Notes: generated by a model not told the origin, from the sequence alone. Counted from the first letter of the stretch, positions 45,854 to 55,966 are shown. The stretch: DNA of 64,000 nucleotides from an uncultured Clostridia bacterium (GCA_927417275.1 CAKMJV010000010.1:124001-188000), one strand, 5' to 3'. Numbers and translations: made by a program.

Positions 45854-47296
45854 TTGTATAAAATTACGATAGTAGGGATGGGGCCAGGTGGTGAAGATTA
45901 CTTAACCATGGAAGCCTATCGCGTTTTGACGCAGTCGGATAACGTTATTTTACGTACAGATCAGCATCCCATTGTCCCCTTTTTAGTAGAAAACGGCATG
46001 CGGTATACTTCGTGTGATGCATTTTATGATCAATTTGAAACCTTTGAAGAAGTGTATGAAGCCATTGCTTTAGAGATATTAGAGAAAGCGAAACATGCAC
46101 CAGTTGTTTTTGCTGTACCAGGGAATCCATTTGTTGCCGAAAAGACAGTGGCGCATATTATCGCGCATAAAGAATGGGATATTAGAATCGTTCATGGCAC
46201 CAGTTTTATAGATGCCATAGTCACCGCTATGAAATACGATCCAGTCTATGGATTGGTTGTTCTAGATGCCCTTGCATTAGAAGACGAGCAGTTAAATCTA
46301 AAGAAAGATCATCTGTTCATTCAAGTTTATGATCAGATGGTGGCGTCCTCGTTAAAATTGAAACTCATGGATTTTATTGAAGACGAGACGATGGTTACCG
46401 TTATTCAAGCAGCGGGAATTCCTAGTGAAGAACGTATTGAAAACATCCCTTTATATGAACTTGATAGACACCCTGAGTGGTTTAATCATCTTACAAGTGT
46501 GTTTGTACCAGGCGGGAAAGTAATGAAAACCGATATGGGGGCCCTGATTCAAATCATGGAGCAACTTAGAAGTGAAGCAGGTTGCCCTTGGGACCGTGAG
46601 CAAAATCATCATACGCTAATTCCCTATTTGATTGAAGAGGCCTATGAAGTAAAGGATGCCATCCTCTCGGAAGATGCAGATGCATTAGTTGATGAATTGG
46701 GTGATGTGCTTTTACAAGTGGTTTTTCACGCGACCATTGCAAATGAAAATGGATACTTTGAGATGAGTGACATTATACAAAGTATCTGCGAAAAGATGAT
46801 TAGGAGGCACCCGCATGTTTTTGGAGATGTCTTGGTTAATGATTCAACCGATGTTTTAGTGAATTGGCAAGCAATAAAAGATGTAGAAAAAGCAAATCGA
46901 AGTATAACGGAAAGTATGCAGTCTGTTACCTTTAGTTTACCAGCGCTTATGAGAGCTCAAAAAATTCAAAAGAAGGCTTCAAGTATTGGATTTGAATGGG
47001 ATGAACCCACACACGCGATGGATAAAATTATAGAGGAAGTTGAAGAACTTAAAGCGGCGCTAAACGCCGGTGAACAAGTGGCGATACGCGAGGAATTTGG
47101 AGATATGCTATTGATTATGAGTCATGTAGCATCGATGCTAAAATTGGATGCTGAACAAGTGTTGATGGAATCGATTGAAAAATTTGTAAAAAGATTCAAA
47201 TATATTGAAGATCGATTGGTTGAAGAAGGTATAACGCCTAACCCATTGATACGAGATAGAATGGAAGCACTTTGGGAAGAAGCCAAAAAAGCATAA
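45854..47296 (+). CDS. yabN: Tetrapyrrole methylase/MazG fusion (YabN-type NTP pyrophosphohydrolase)
   Basis: TTG 45854 is chosen because AGAGGAGGT sits at 45841-45849, so ATG 45836 lies before its own ribosome site. 480 residues. The N-terminal part has the SAM-methylase opening YKITIVGMGPGGEDYLT and VVFAVPGNPFVAEKT; the C-terminal half has two MazG units with LIEEAYEVKDAI-DELGDVLLQVVFHA and IIEEVEELKAAL-EEFGDMLLIMSHV. It hydrolyses noncanonical NTPs. Neighbour order spoVB-yabN-(hup)-rqcP-divIC is the Bacillus arrangement. Confidence 0.92.
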   Translation: MYKITIVGMGPGGEDYLTMEAYRVLTQSDNVILRTDQHPIVPFLVENGMRYTSCDAFYDQFETFEEVYEAIALEILEKAKHAPVVFAVPGNPFVAEKTVAHIIAHKEWDIRIVHGTSFIDAIVTAMKYDPVYGLVVLDALALEDEQLNLKKDHLFIQVYDQMVASSLKLKLMDFIEDETMVTVIQAAGIPSEERIENIPLYELDRHPEWFNHLTSVFVPGGKVMKTDMGALIQIMEQLRSEAGCPWDREQNHHTLIPYLIEEAYEVKDAILSEDADALVDELGDVLLQVVFHATIANENGYFEMSDIIQSICEKMIRRHPHVFGDVLVNDSTDVLVNWQAIKDVEKANRSITESMQSVTFSLPALMRAQKIQKKASSIGFEWDEPTHAMDKIIEEVEELKAALNAGEQVAIREEFGDMLLIMSHVASMLKLDAEQVLMESIEKFVKRFKYIEDRLVEEGITPNPLIRDRMEALWEEAKKA

Positions 47297-47323
47297 TATT
47301 TATAAAAAAAATAATAAAACCTC

Positions 47324-47352
47324 TTGTAAAAGTTGAAATTTCAACGTATACT
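47324..47352 (+). promoter_or_regulatory. hup promoter
   Basis: TTGTAA (47324-47329), 17 bases, TATACT (47347-47352), 43 bases before the GTG start. Confidence 0.7.
47332..47345. promoter_or_regulatory. 14-bp perfect palindrome inside the hup promoter spacer
   Basis: GTTGAAATTTCAAC occupies the stretch between -35 and -10, where a repressor would block polymerase. Regulator unknown. Confidence 0.45.
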
Positions 47353-47394
47353 AATAATAGTTAAAACAACTTAATAATTTGAGGAGGTTATATT

Positions 47395-47673
47395 GTGAAT
47401 AAAGCTGAATTGGTAGCTAGTATGGCTGAAAAATCTGGTTTGACTAAAAAAGACGCTGAGTTAGCATTAAATGCTTTTATGAAAAGTGTTGAAGAAGAAC
47501 TTGCTAAAAGCGGTAAAGTTCAATTAGTCGGTTTTGGTACTTTCGATGTTAGAGAAAGAAAAGAAAGAACTGGTAGAAATCCAAGAAACCCAAAAGAAAC
47601 AATTAATATTCCTGCATCTAAAGCACCTGTGTTTAAAGCAGGTAAAGCATTAAAAGAAACTGTAAACGCATAA
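47395..47673 (+). CDS. hup: HU-family DNA-binding protein
   Basis: 92 residues, GTG after GAGGAGG (an ATTG before it would run into a stop). Sequence NKAELVASMAEKSGLTKKDAELALNAF, VQLVGFGTFDVRERKERTGRNPRNP and AFKAGKALK-type tail are typical of HU. It is a dimeric nucleoid protein that bends DNA. Own promoter and terminator within the yabN-rqcP gap. Confidence 0.97.
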   Translation: MNKAELVASMAEKSGLTKKDAELALNAFMKSVEEELAKSGKVQLVGFGTFDVRERKERTGRNPRNPKETINIPASKAPVFKAGKALKETVNA

Positions 47674-47682
47674 TCTTAATAT

Positions 47683-47711
47683 AAGAAAAAGCAGCTATGC
47701 TGCTTTTTCTT
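47683..47711 (+). terminator. Terminator of hup
   Basis: AAGAAAAAGCAGC, TAT loop, GCTGCTTTTTCTT: perfect 13-base arms with the T run within the 3' arm. Confidence 0.85.
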
Positions 47712-47733
47712 GATTTATCCATTCGAGGTGAAC

Positions 47734-47982
47734 ATGAGAATTGATAAGTATTTAAAAAATGCAAGACTCATCAAACGCAGAACCATCGCAAAAGAAGCTT
47801 GTGATCAAGGGCGTATTTTGATAGATGGCAAGGTTGCTAAACCTGGTTCAGAAGTAGCAATAGGCGATGTGATTCAAATAAGATTTGGTGAGAAAACCAC
47901 AACCATTCGCATTTTAGATCTTGAAGAACATATACGTAAGGAAATGTCAAAGTTACTTTATGAGGTTATTTCAGAGTCGTAG
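47734..47982 (+). CDS. rqcP: S4-domain RNA-binding protein RqcP (YabO/Hsp15-like)
   Basis: ATG 47734 with GAGGTG at 47725-47730; the ORF start at 47710 lies in the hup terminator. 82 residues, almost entirely an S4 domain (MRIDKYLKNARLIKRRTIAKEACDQGRILIDGKVAKPGSEVAIGD-type). The Bacillus YabO homologue works in ribosome quality control, stabilising peptidyl-tRNA on 50S subunits with RqcH. Placement between yabN and divIC is conserved. Confidence 0.92.
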   Translation: MRIDKYLKNARLIKRRTIAKEACDQGRILIDGKVAKPGSEVAIGDVIQIRFGEKTTTIRILDLEEHIRKEMSKLLYEVISES

Positions 47983-47999
47983 GTAAAGGCGGTGGTGTA

Positions 48000-48305
48000 A
48001 TGAAAAAACGTAAAAGTAGAAGTCGTTTTTTGATTGTATTGTTGATCATAATTGCCTTCGGATACTATGCATATAATATGTACCAGGCTGACCAGAAATT
48101 AAATGATTATTTGGCGGATCAAGAGGCATTAAAGGCTGAAATTGAGCAACTCGAAAGAGAAATCAATAGATTGGCAGATGAATATGCTTATGCGCAAACG
48201 CCTGAAGCGATCGAAAAGATTGCTCGAGAAAAACTTAAAATGGTTAAACCGAATGAAATTATCTATTTGTTAAAAGAGATGGATTCGTCAGAAGAGGGGG
48301 ATTAG
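48000..48305 (+). CDS. divIC: Septum formation initiator (DivIC/FtsB-like)
   Basis: 101 residues, ATG after AAGGCGGTGGTG. Basic N-terminus, one membrane helix (about 10-27), then a coiled coil (DYLADQEALKAEIEQLEREINRLADE) and the short YAQTPEAIEKIAREKLKMVKPNE typical of DivIC. It joins FtsL and DivIB at the division site. In Bacillus yabP and yabQ lie directly before it; here the gap from rqcP is only 17 bases. Confidence 0.88.
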   Translation: MKKRKSRSRFLIVLLIIIAFGYYAYNMYQADQKLNDYLADQEALKAEIEQLEREINRLADEYAYAQTPEAIEKIAREKLKMVKPNEIIYLLKEMDSSEEGD

Positions 48306-48306
48306 A

Positions 48307-49239
48307 TTGAAAGTAGCATGTATTGATATCGGAACCAATTCTGTTAGATTGCTTTTGACCGATTATATGGCGTCTAATTTTTACAATTCAATAAAAAAAT
48401 TGATGATGACACGATTAGGCAAGGGTGTAAATGAAACGGGTTTACTCTTAGATGACAGGATGGAAGAGACTATTTTTGCAATTAACACTTTTGTTAAAGA
48501 AGCAGAATCTTATGGTGCACAATCTATTTATTTAATGGCAACCAGTGCAGTAAGAGATGCTAAGAATGCACCTGCATTCATTAAGCGCGTAAAAGACCAA
48601 ACGGGTCTCGTGGTAGATGTCATTTCTGGTGTTAAAGAAGCGGAAGTTGGTTTTGCAGGCGTTTTACTAGGAACTGGTAATGTCGATCATCTAGACCACC
48701 AATTGGTCATTGACATTGGCGGTGGTTCAACCGAACTGATCGTAGGCAACGCAAATGGGATTGCATTTTCTCACAGTTTAGACATCGGTGCAGTTCGTCT
48801 TACGGGTATGTTTGTTACAAATGATCCTATAACGGTAGTAGAGACAAATGACATCAAAGCCTATGTTGAAAATGAAGCGAAACGTGTTATTGATGCACTA
48901 AAAATATTTGATTTCAATCGTGTAACGGGTATAGGTGGTACAGCAACGACTTTTGCAACCATGCAACATGCAGTTGGCGTGTATTTAAGAGAAGCTGTGC
49001 ATAATCTTTTCGTCAGTTTGGATCAAGTAATGGCACTTAATGAGTCGTTAGCATCAAAGTCAGTTGATGAAAGGGTTCAGATTATAGGATTAGAGCCTAA
49101 ACGTGCGGATATCATATTTGCTGGAGGAATCATATTAGAAGTCCTATTAAAAGGGTTAAATCTCGAAGGCTTCTATGTAAGTGATTATGACAATTTGGAA
49201 GGTTACGTGGATTATATAGAGAAATCTAAAAAAAGATAA
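48307..49239 (+). CDS. Ppx/GppA family phosphatase
   Basis: 310 residues from TTG, with AGAGGGGG upstream and only one base between it and the divIC stop. Actin-like ATPase fold with DIGTNSVRLLL, MATSAVRDAKN and DIGGGSTELI, GIGGTATT. Such enzymes degrade polyphosphate or pppGpp. The N-terminal domain only (about 300 residues) matches the short Ppx/GppA forms. Which substrate it uses cannot be read. Confidence 0.9.
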   Translation: MKVACIDIGTNSVRLLLTDYMASNFYNSIKKLMMTRLGKGVNETGLLLDDRMEETIFAINTFVKEAESYGAQSIYLMATSAVRDAKNAPAFIKRVKDQTGLVVDVISGVKEAEVGFAGVLLGTGNVDHLDHQLVIDIGGGSTELIVGNANGIAFSHSLDIGAVRLTGMFVTNDPITVVETNDIKAYVENEAKRVIDALKIFDFNRVTGIGGTATTFATMQHAVGVYLREAVHNLFVSLDQVMALNESLASKSVDERVQIIGLEPKRADIIFAGGIILEVLLKGLNLEGFYVSDYDNLEGYVDYIEKSKKR

Positions 49240-49267
49240 ATAAATGTTTGTTTTTATAGAAATATCG

Positions 49268-49296
49268 TTGACAGACGTGCCGAAATATTGTATTAT
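49268..49296 (+). promoter_or_regulatory. Promoter of the tRNA-Asp/tRNA-Thr pair
   Basis: Perfect TTGACA (49268-49273), 17 bases, TATTAT (49291-49296), about 22 bases before tRNA-Asp. Confidence 0.78.
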
Positions 49297-49318
49297 TTAT
49301 CTTGTCGCAGCACAACGC

Positions 49319-49395
49319 GGTCCAGTAGTTCAGTTGGTTAGAACGCTAGCCTGTCACGCTAGAGGTCGAGGGTTCGAGTCCCTTCTGGATCGCCA
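49319..49395 (+). tRNA. tRNA-Asp (GTC)
   Basis: 77 bases including encoded CCA. Acceptor GGTCCAG/CTGGATC, anticodon stem CTAGC/GCTAG around loop CTGTCAC with anticodon GTC, T-arm GGTTCGAGTCC. Full cloverleaf. Confidence 0.96.
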
Positions 49396-49423
49396 TTTAT
49401 TTTTACTGCCAATGCAATAATTT

Positions 49424-49499
<76 letters not shown>

Positions 49500-49516
49500 T
49501 TTATTCGAAATTTTTT

Positions 49517-49544
49517 AAACCGTTTGATTGCAAACGGTTTTTTT
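49517..49544 (+). terminator. Terminator of the tRNA pair
   Basis: AAACCGTTT, six-base loop, AAACGGTTT followed by TTTT. The 49545-49737 gap to tldD is A/T-rich and shows no gene. Confidence 0.85.
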
Positions 49545-49737
49545 ATTATTAAGAAATCATTTTTATAACCGAAATATATTGTGCTTGATTACAGATTTCT
49601 GTAGAATAAAGAAGTCGTATAGTTTTTTTTATATCGTACAGAATATCTTTCATAAAAAATTTACATTTTATGCCGTAGTTATTCTAAGTATTAAAGGTAT
49701 GATATTTACAATCGACAATTAAACGGGAGGTGCTTAC

Positions 49738-51126
49738 ATGCTTAATAAGCAAGTTGTTCACGATGTACTTATGGCAGCAATGTCAACTGGAGGCGATTTC
49801 GCAGAGGTTTTTGTTGAAGATCGTTTTAACAATTCATTAGAAATGATAAAAGGTAAAGTTGAAAAATCATTGTCAGGAAGAGATTATGGCATTGGCATTC
49901 GGATTTTTCAAGGACATAACAGCGTTTATACGTATACATGTTCAAATGAAAAAGCGCATCTGATTCAAGTTGCTAAGAAAGCAGCTGCTGCATTAAAGGG
50001 TATACCTTCGCAAACAGGTGTTGATTTTTATGTCGAAGCGCCTTTGAATTTACACCCGGTAAAAGTTGTGCCTAAAGATGTGGATAAATCCATTAAAGTA
50101 GAATTGATGAGAAAAGGCTCGTTGGCTGCATCTGCTTATGACAAGTCGATAAATCAAGTGGTTGTAACCTATTTGGATTATGTTCAAAATGTATTAATAG
50201 CCAATACTGAAGGCAAGTTTGTTGAAGATCAAAGAACCAGAACACGTTATGTCATAAACGCCGTCGCTCAAGCGGAAGGAAAAATGCAAAATGGGTCTAT
50301 CGGTAAAGGATCTGGTAAAGGGTTTGAACTTTATGATGAAATAGATGTTGAAGCAATCGGTAGAGAAGCCTCACGAATCGCAACAACTATGTTACATGCA
50401 AAAGCATCACCGAGTGGCAAGTTTCCAGTTGTACTCGACAACAAATTTGGCGGTGTAATATTCCATGAAGCATGTGGCCACGGCTTAGAAGCAACTTCCG
50501 TAGCAAAGGGAAATAGTGTTTACGCGGGTAAGTTGGGAGAAAAAATTGCTTCTGAAGTGGTTTCTGCAGTGGACGATGGCACCATTCCCAATGAATGGGG
50601 TTCAGCAAATTACGATGATGAGGGTACACCGACTAAACGAAATTTACTGATTGAAAATGGTATTTTAAAAGGTTACATGATCGACAAATTAAATGCAAGA
50701 CGTATGAATATGGATATAACAGGTTCATCTAGACGTCAATCCTATAAATTTGCTCCAACCTCACGAATGACAAATACGTACATTTTAAATGGCACTTCTA
50801 AGTTTGATGATATGATTGCGTCTATTGATTACGGGTTGTATGCAAAGTATTTAGGGGGTGGTTCAGTAAATACTGTCACAGGCGAGTTTAATTTTGCGGT
50901 ACAAGAGGCCTATTTGATTGAAAATGGTAAAATTACGGCACCCGTCAAAGGCGCAACGCTCATCGGAACTGGTTTAGAAGTTCTAAACAAGATTGAGATG
51001 GTGAGTGATAATTTTGATTCTGGCGAGGGCATGTGTGGTTCAGTGAGTGGTTCGATACCTGCTGGATTAGGACAACCTGCTTTAAAAGTATCCGAAATTA
51101 CCGTTGGCGGAAGGGAGGAAGCATAA
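49738..51126 (+). CDS. tldD: TldD-family zinc metalloprotease subunit
   Basis: 462 residues, ATG after CGGGAGGTG. Zinc motif HEACGH in IFHEACGHGLEAT (about 241-252), GGGSVNTVTGEFNFAVQEAYLIENG and the GSGKG region are typical TldD. TldD/TldE form a heterodimer that degrades unfolded or modified peptides (microcin, CcdA in E. coli). Overlaps tldE by one base. Confidence 0.94.
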   Translation: MLNKQVVHDVLMAAMSTGGDFAEVFVEDRFNNSLEMIKGKVEKSLSGRDYGIGIRIFQGHNSVYTYTCSNEKAHLIQVAKKAAAALKGIPSQTGVDFYVEAPLNLHPVKVVPKDVDKSIKVELMRKGSLAASAYDKSINQVVVTYLDYVQNVLIANTEGKFVEDQRTRTRYVINAVAQAEGKMQNGSIGKGSGKGFELYDEIDVEAIGREASRIATTMLHAKASPSGKFPVVLDNKFGGVIFHEACGHGLEATSVAKGNSVYAGKLGEKIASEVVSAVDDGTIPNEWGSANYDDEGTPTKRNLLIENGILKGYMIDKLNARRMNMDITGSSRRQSYKFAPTSRMTNTYILNGTSKFDDMIASIDYGLYAKYLGGGSVNTVTGEFNFAVQEAYLIENGKITAPVKGATLIGTGLEVLNKIEMVSDNFDSGEGMCGSVSGSIPAGLGQPALKVSEITVGGREEA

Positions 51127-52475
51127 TGCGATCAGATTTAGTCAACCAACTTTTTGAACTGGGTAAAGTAAAAGGGTTTATTGATCAAGAAATATATTAT
51201 GTTGAAAATAAGAACACAGAAATATCTGTTTATGAAGGTCAAATTGATAAGTATAATATCTCAGAAGATGGTGGCTTATCTTATCGAGGGATTGTAAATG
51301 GAAAACTTGGGTATGCATATACAGAGCGTTTTGAGGCATCTACCCTTGAGATGCTCGTTAATGAAGCGTATGATAACGCGAAAGTTATAGAAGTTGAGGA
51401 TGAAGTTTTTCTGCATGACGGTAGCGGAAATTATCAAGCCATTGATAGTTTTAACCCCACTTTATCTGAAGTGCCAATGCAAGAAAAGATTGATTTTATG
51501 TTGACATTGGAAAAAGAACTCAAAGCATTTGATCCCCGCATTAAAAATTTATCCTACAACAGTTATGATGAAGTTGAATCTTTTAGATGGATTAAAAATA
51601 CAAAAGGACTTGATGTACAAGACAAAGTGAATTATTGTTTAGCGTATGCGATGCCAGTTGTAGAAGCAGAAGGTGACACGAGAACGGGTATCGGTTATGA
51701 TATTTCTAACGATTTCTATAAATTATCTAAATCTAGAATCGTAGAGGAAGCATCAAAAGAAGCGCTATCCTTATTAGGTGCAAAACCTACTAAGTCACAA
51801 AAATGCCCTGTTGTTATTAAGAATGAGACTTTTGCTCAGTTATTTAGTGCCTATATGGGTATATTTTCTGCAGAACGCGTACAAAAGAATTTATCATCAA
51901 TGGCTGGTAAATTAAATGAAGCAATTGCTTCAGAAGCGTTAACACTTTTAGACAATCCGCATTTACCGCTTGCGTTGTCTTCATCGAGTTTCGATGCGGA
52001 AGGTGTTGCGACTCAAATGAAGCCCATCATAGAAAAAGGCGTTTTAAAGACATTTTTACACAATTTGAAAACAGCTAACAAAGACGGTGTTCTCTCAACG
52101 GGTAATGCTAGCAAAGCGTCTTATAAAGGCACGGTGGGTATAGCGCCATCAAATTTAGTCATACAACCCGGTGTTACAAGTTTTTCTGATATGATTGCCG
52201 GTATTGATAATGGTCTATATTTGGTGAGTTTACAGGGGCTTCACGCGGGCATAGATACGATTTCAGGTGATTTTTCACTTCAATGTCATGGCTATGAAAT
52301 CAAAAATGGCAAAATCGGTAGACCGGTGAGTCAAATTACTGTTGCAGGTAATTACTTTGAGTTGCTAAAAGACATAGAACTATTTAGTGATGATTTTAGA
52401 TTCTCAATTATGTCTTCGGATTATACAGGTTCTGCGTCTGTAAAAATTAAGTCGTTGAGCATTTCTGGCGAGTAA
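51126..52475 (+). CDS. pmbA: TldE/PmbA-family protease partner subunit
   Basis: ATG 51126 within TAATG, with GGAGGAAG just before; a longer frame from 51033 is a shadow of tldD. 449 residues of the same fold as TldD but lacking the HExxxH zinc motif, as expected for the noncatalytic partner. GISNDF-type and YLVSLQGLHAGIDTISGDFSLQCHGYEIKNGKI match the PmbA C-terminus. Followed by an AT-tailed hairpin. Confidence 0.94.
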   Translation: MRSDLVNQLFELGKVKGFIDQEIYYVENKNTEISVYEGQIDKYNISEDGGLSYRGIVNGKLGYAYTERFEASTLEMLVNEAYDNAKVIEVEDEVFLHDGSGNYQAIDSFNPTLSEVPMQEKIDFMLTLEKELKAFDPRIKNLSYNSYDEVESFRWIKNTKGLDVQDKVNYCLAYAMPVVEAEGDTRTGIGYDISNDFYKLSKSRIVEEASKEALSLLGAKPTKSQKCPVVIKNETFAQLFSAYMGIFSAERVQKNLSSMAGKLNEAIASEALTLLDNPHLPLALSSSSFDAEGVATQMKPIIEKGVLKTFLHNLKTANKDGVLSTGNASKASYKGTVGIAPSNLVIQPGVTSFSDMIAGIDNGLYLVSLQGLHAGIDTISGDFSLQCHGYEIKNGKIGRPVSQITVAGNYFELLKDIELFSDDFRFSIMSSDYTGSASVKIKSLSISGE

Positions 52476-52483
52476 TATGTCAA

Positions 52484-52513
52484 ATAGCCAGCAAAGAAAA
52501 CTTTGCTGGCTAT
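52484..52513 (+). terminator. Hairpin after pmbA, weak T run
   Basis: ATAGCCAGCAAAG, AAAA, CTTTGCTGGCTAT: perfect 13-base stem but followed by AAATAAT rather than T, so termination may be partial or act on the opposite strand. Confidence 0.6.
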
Positions 52514-52564
52514 AAATAATAATTATTTAGTCATTCACATGGCATTAAAGAGGTGGACACGCGT

Positions 52565-53914
52565 ATGATTGATTTGCTTGATACCATGCTAGAAACCATT
52601 GAAACACACAAATTGATTAAAGAGGGCGATCACATCATAATCGGTCTATCTGGAGGTGCAGATTCTCTAGCGATGACACATGGTTTAATTAGACTGCGTG
52701 AAAAACTGAATATTACGTTGTCAGCGGTTCATATTAATCATATGTTACGTGGTGACGCAGCGGATGCTGATGCAGCGTTTGTTCGAGAATTTTGCGACTG
52801 TGAAGGCATCGCATGCTTTGTTTTTAATGAGGATGTTCAAGTGCTTGCTAAGCAAAAGGGAACCTCATTTGAAGAAATGGGCAGAAAAGTACGCTATGAT
52901 AAGTTTGAATCGGTAAGGTCTCAGCTTGGTGCAAACAAAATAGCCGTTGCTCAGAATAGAAATGATGTCGTGGAAACATTTTTCATCAATTTATTTAGAG
53001 GCGCTGGCATTCATGGATTATCATCAATTGAATATATCAGAGACAATCTTTTTATTCGTCCGTTACTTGATGTGAATCGAACAGATATTGAGGCTTATTG
53101 CAAGTGCAATCACCTAGTACCTCGTCAAGATCATACAAATCTTGAAAATGATTACGTTCGCAATAGGATTCGAAATGAACTTTTACCCTATTTAAGGACT
53201 TCGTTTAATCCGAATATTGATGAGACGCTTATGAAAACCATCCAAATTATGAAAGATCAAAGGCTATTTTGGACGATACATGAAAAAAAGTTGTTTGATC
53301 AAGGATGTGTTATTCATAATGAAGAAGTTCATTTAAATGTTGATTATTTTGAAACATTAACGGATGCTGAAAAGATTCATTTAATACGGCTGTGCGTGTC
53401 GCTAACGAGAGGCACTTTAGAGGACTTGAGTTATGATGTCTTTATGCGCATTAGCCAAATGCGTAGAACGGGTGCGTCATACACGATAGATACGAATTGG
53501 CGTGTGGACTGTCGTTATAGAAAGTTGATTTTTCGCAAAAATGTAGAGGATAGGGTTCAGGTGATTCCCACGTTATACCAAGTGGCTGAAGATGTAGAAC
53601 GTCTAAAGGCGTATAGATTATCACAATCTTGTGTTGCAGTAGATGCAGATTCTGTCAAAGGCGAATTGGTCGTAAGAACTAGGAAGCATGGTGATCGTTT
53701 CGTGCCTTTGGGAATGCGTGGACACAAGAAGTTAAAGGATTTCTTAATCGATGAAAAGATACCTAGAGAAAAAAGAGACACGATCTTACTCGTGTGTGAT
53801 GATGAGAAAATTATATGGGTTGAAAACATGCGTCTGAACAATCTATGTAAAATAACAAAAGAAACGAAAAAGGTTTTGATTTTAAGTTTTCAAGAACTTG
53901 TTGAAAGTCCTTAA
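52565..53914 (+). CDS. tilS: tRNA(Ile)-lysidine synthetase
   Basis: ATG 52565 is chosen; AAAGAGGTGG lies eight bases before, and the ORF's GTG 52553 is inside that site. 449 residues. PP-loop SGGADS (29-34), AVHINHMLRG, NDVVETFFINLFRGAG, then TilS central and C-terminal domains (RKHGDRFVPLGMRGHKKLKDFLIDEKIPR). It makes lysidine in tRNA-Ile2. tilS-ftsH order is conserved; the usual hprT between them is missing. Confidence 0.96.
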   Translation: MIDLLDTMLETIETHKLIKEGDHIIIGLSGGADSLAMTHGLIRLREKLNITLSAVHINHMLRGDAADADAAFVREFCDCEGIACFVFNEDVQVLAKQKGTSFEEMGRKVRYDKFESVRSQLGANKIAVAQNRNDVVETFFINLFRGAGIHGLSSIEYIRDNLFIRPLLDVNRTDIEAYCKCNHLVPRQDHTNLENDYVRNRIRNELLPYLRTSFNPNIDETLMKTIQIMKDQRLFWTIHEKKLFDQGCVIHNEEVHLNVDYFETLTDAEKIHLIRLCVSLTRGTLEDLSYDVFMRISQMRRTGASYTIDTNWRVDCRYRKLIFRKNVEDRVQVIPTLYQVAEDVERLKAYRLSQSCVAVDADSVKGELVVRTRKHGDRFVPLGMRGHKKLKDFLIDEKIPREKRDTILLVCDDEKIIWVENMRLNNLCKITKETKKVLILSFQELVESP

Positions 53915-53917
53915 TTA

Positions 53918-53926
53918 TGCTAAAAT
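53918..53926 (+). promoter_or_regulatory. Possible extended -10 promoter for ftsH
   Basis: TGC before TAAAAT (53921-53926), 33 bases before the ftsH start. No good -35; read-through from tilS is also possible. Confidence 0.35.
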
Positions 53927-53958
53927 AATACGATGTATACTCGACGAAGGAGGATGCT

Positions 53959-55941
53959 ATGAAGAAAGGTTTGAAAGGTGCCTCAATTTATATACTGATT
54001 TTTATCGGCATATTGACATTTGTAATGGTTAACGGTGTGAATACACAGAAGACTGTTGAGTTGTCGTATGACGAATTTGTACTTAAATTGGGAAGCAATC
54101 AAATTAAAGAAGTTCAAATAGACGGGAATAAAGTTTCAGGCGTTTTAAGTGATGATTCGGTTTTCTCAACTTATGTACCGGGAATGCTTGCGCTTAAAAC
54201 AGGTGAAATGATTATCGAGTATAAGTCAGCGGGAAATAATTATCAAGTAGTGGGAGTTGCACCTGCAAATACACCATTCTTACTTGAAATCTTGCCTACG
54301 ATTATCATGATTTTGTTACTCGTTGTATTCTGGTTTGTATTTATGCAAAATTCTCAAGGTGGTGGCTCAAAAGTCATGTCTTTTGGGAAGAGCCGTGCTA
54401 AAATAGTAAAAGATTCAGGCAGAAAGCTAACTTTTGCAGATGTAGCAGGTCTTAAAGAAGAAAAAGAAGAAATGGAAGAAGTTGTAGATTTCTTAAAAGC
54501 GCCTAGAAAGTTTTTAGCACTTGGCGCGCGTATTCCTAAAGGCATACTTATGGTAGGGCCTCCTGGAACAGGAAAGACCTACTTGTCTCGTGCATGTGCT
54601 GGAGAAGCTGGGGTTCCATTTTACACGATTTCTGGTTCTGATTTCGTTGAAATGTTTGTCGGTGTCGGTGCATCTAGGGTGAGAGATTTATTTGAAGAAG
54701 CGAAAAAGAATGCCCCTTGTATCGTATTTATTGATGAGATTGACGCAGTTGGTAGAAGACGAGGCGCAGGTTTAGGCGGTGGTCATGATGAAAGAGAACA
54801 AACATTAAACCAATTGTTGGTTGAGATGGATGGATTCGGTGATAATCAAGGCGTTATCGTTATTGCGGCTACAAATCGTCCTGATATTTTAGACCCTGCA
54901 TTGCTTAGACCGGGTCGATTTGACCGTCAGGTTATGATCGGTGTTCCCGATGTCAGAGAACGTGAGCAAATCATCAAAGTGCACTCAAAAAATAAACCAA
55001 CAGCAGCTGACGTGGATTTCGCAAAACTCGCCCAAAGTACACCAGGATTTACACCTGCTGATTTGGAAAACGTTATGAATGAAGCGGCACTTCTATCTGC
55101 TAGAAAAGATGATAAAGTCATTCGAATGGAATCGATTAAAGAAGCGATTACAAAAGTAATTGCCGGTGTTGAAAAGAAAAGCCGAATTGTTAGTGAGAAG
55201 GAAAGAAGACTCACAGCGTATCATGAAGCAGGTCATGCTGTGCTTGCTAAAGTTGTGCCGGATTCAGATCCTGTACATCAAGTAACGATTATCCCAAGGG
55301 GCCGTGCAGGTGGATTCACTATGCAACTCCCAGAAGAAGATAGAAGTTATGCAACTAAAAAAGGCATGGAAAGAGAGTTAATTATTTTACTTGGTGGTCG
55401 CGTTGCAGAGAGTCTTGTACTCGGTGATATCAGTACGGGTGCTCAAAATGACTTAAGCCGTGTGACAAAAATCGCGCATGCGATGGTTACGAAGTATGCC
55501 ATGAGTGATAACTTAGGTTCTATGAGTTATGATACAGAAGATGAGGTTTTCTTAGGTAGAGACTTTACATCCATGAAAAACTACTCTGAACATGTGGCTT
55601 CAGAAATTGACAGAGAAGTTAGAAATATTGTCGATAATGCATATGACAAGGCGAAAACATTGTTAGAGGATCACTTAGATAAACTACATGTTATTGCCGA
55701 GGCACTACTTAAGTTTGAAACCATTAGTGGTGAAGAATTTAATATGGCATTTAATGAAGGACTTGATGCATTAGCAGTTTCTGTTGATGCTTCTAGAGAA
55801 ATTGTAGAAGAAGAAAGACGTGCAGTAAGAGAACAAGAAGAACTCGATCGTATTGCTTATGAGAAGTTAAATGAAGCAAAACAATCAGAAGATCCCAAAA
55901 AGCAAACAGACAATCCTTTTAAAGAAGGCGTGTCAGAATAA
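53959..55941 (+). CDS. ftsH: ATP-dependent zinc metalloprotease FtsH
   Basis: 660 residues, ATG after GAAGGAGG. Two membrane helices (about 9-27 and 112-132) flank an extracytoplasmic domain, then AAA+ module with Walker A GPPGTGKT (200-207), [11 protein letters not shown] pore region and zinc site H422-E-A-G-H (YHEAGHAV). It degrades membrane and short-lived regulatory proteins. Ended by a strong hairpin. Confidence 0.98.
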   Translation: MKKGLKGASIYILIFIGILTFVMVNGVNTQKTVELSYDEFVLKLGSNQIKEVQIDGNKVSGVLSDDSVFSTYVPGMLALKTGEMIIEYKSAGNNYQVVGVAPANTPFLLEILPTIIMILLLVVFWFVFMQNSQGGGSKVMSFGKSRAKIVKDSGRKLTFADVAGLKEEKEEMEEVVDFLKAPRKFLALGARIPKGILMVGPPGTGKTYLSRACAGEAGVPFYTISGSDFVEMFVGVGASRVRDLFEEAKKNAPCIVFIDEIDAVGRRRGAGLGGGHDEREQTLNQLLVEMDGFGDNQGVIVIAATNRPDILDPALLRPGRFDRQVMIGVPDVREREQIIKVHSKNKPTAADVDFAKLAQSTPGFTPADLENVMNEAALLSARKDDKVIRMESIKEAITKVIAGVEKKSRIVSEKERRLTAYHEAGHAVLAKVVPDSDPVHQVTIIPRGRAGGFTMQLPEEDRSYATKKGMERELIILLGGRVAESLVLGDISTGAQNDLSRVTKIAHAMVTKYAMSDNLGSMSYDTEDEVFLGRDFTSMKNYSEHVASEIDREVRNIVDNAYDKAKTLLEDHLDKLHVIAEALLKFETISGEEFNMAFNEGLDALAVSVDASREIVEEERRAVREQEELDRIAYEKLNEAKQSEDPKKQTDNPFKEGVSE

Positions 55942-55966
55942 ATAGGCTGATGACAGGCTCATCACC

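Noticed and set aside
49528..49722. Small frame MQTVFLLLRNHF... between the tRNA terminator and tldD
   Set aside because: Starts inside the tRNA terminator, has no ribosome site and an A/T-driven composition.
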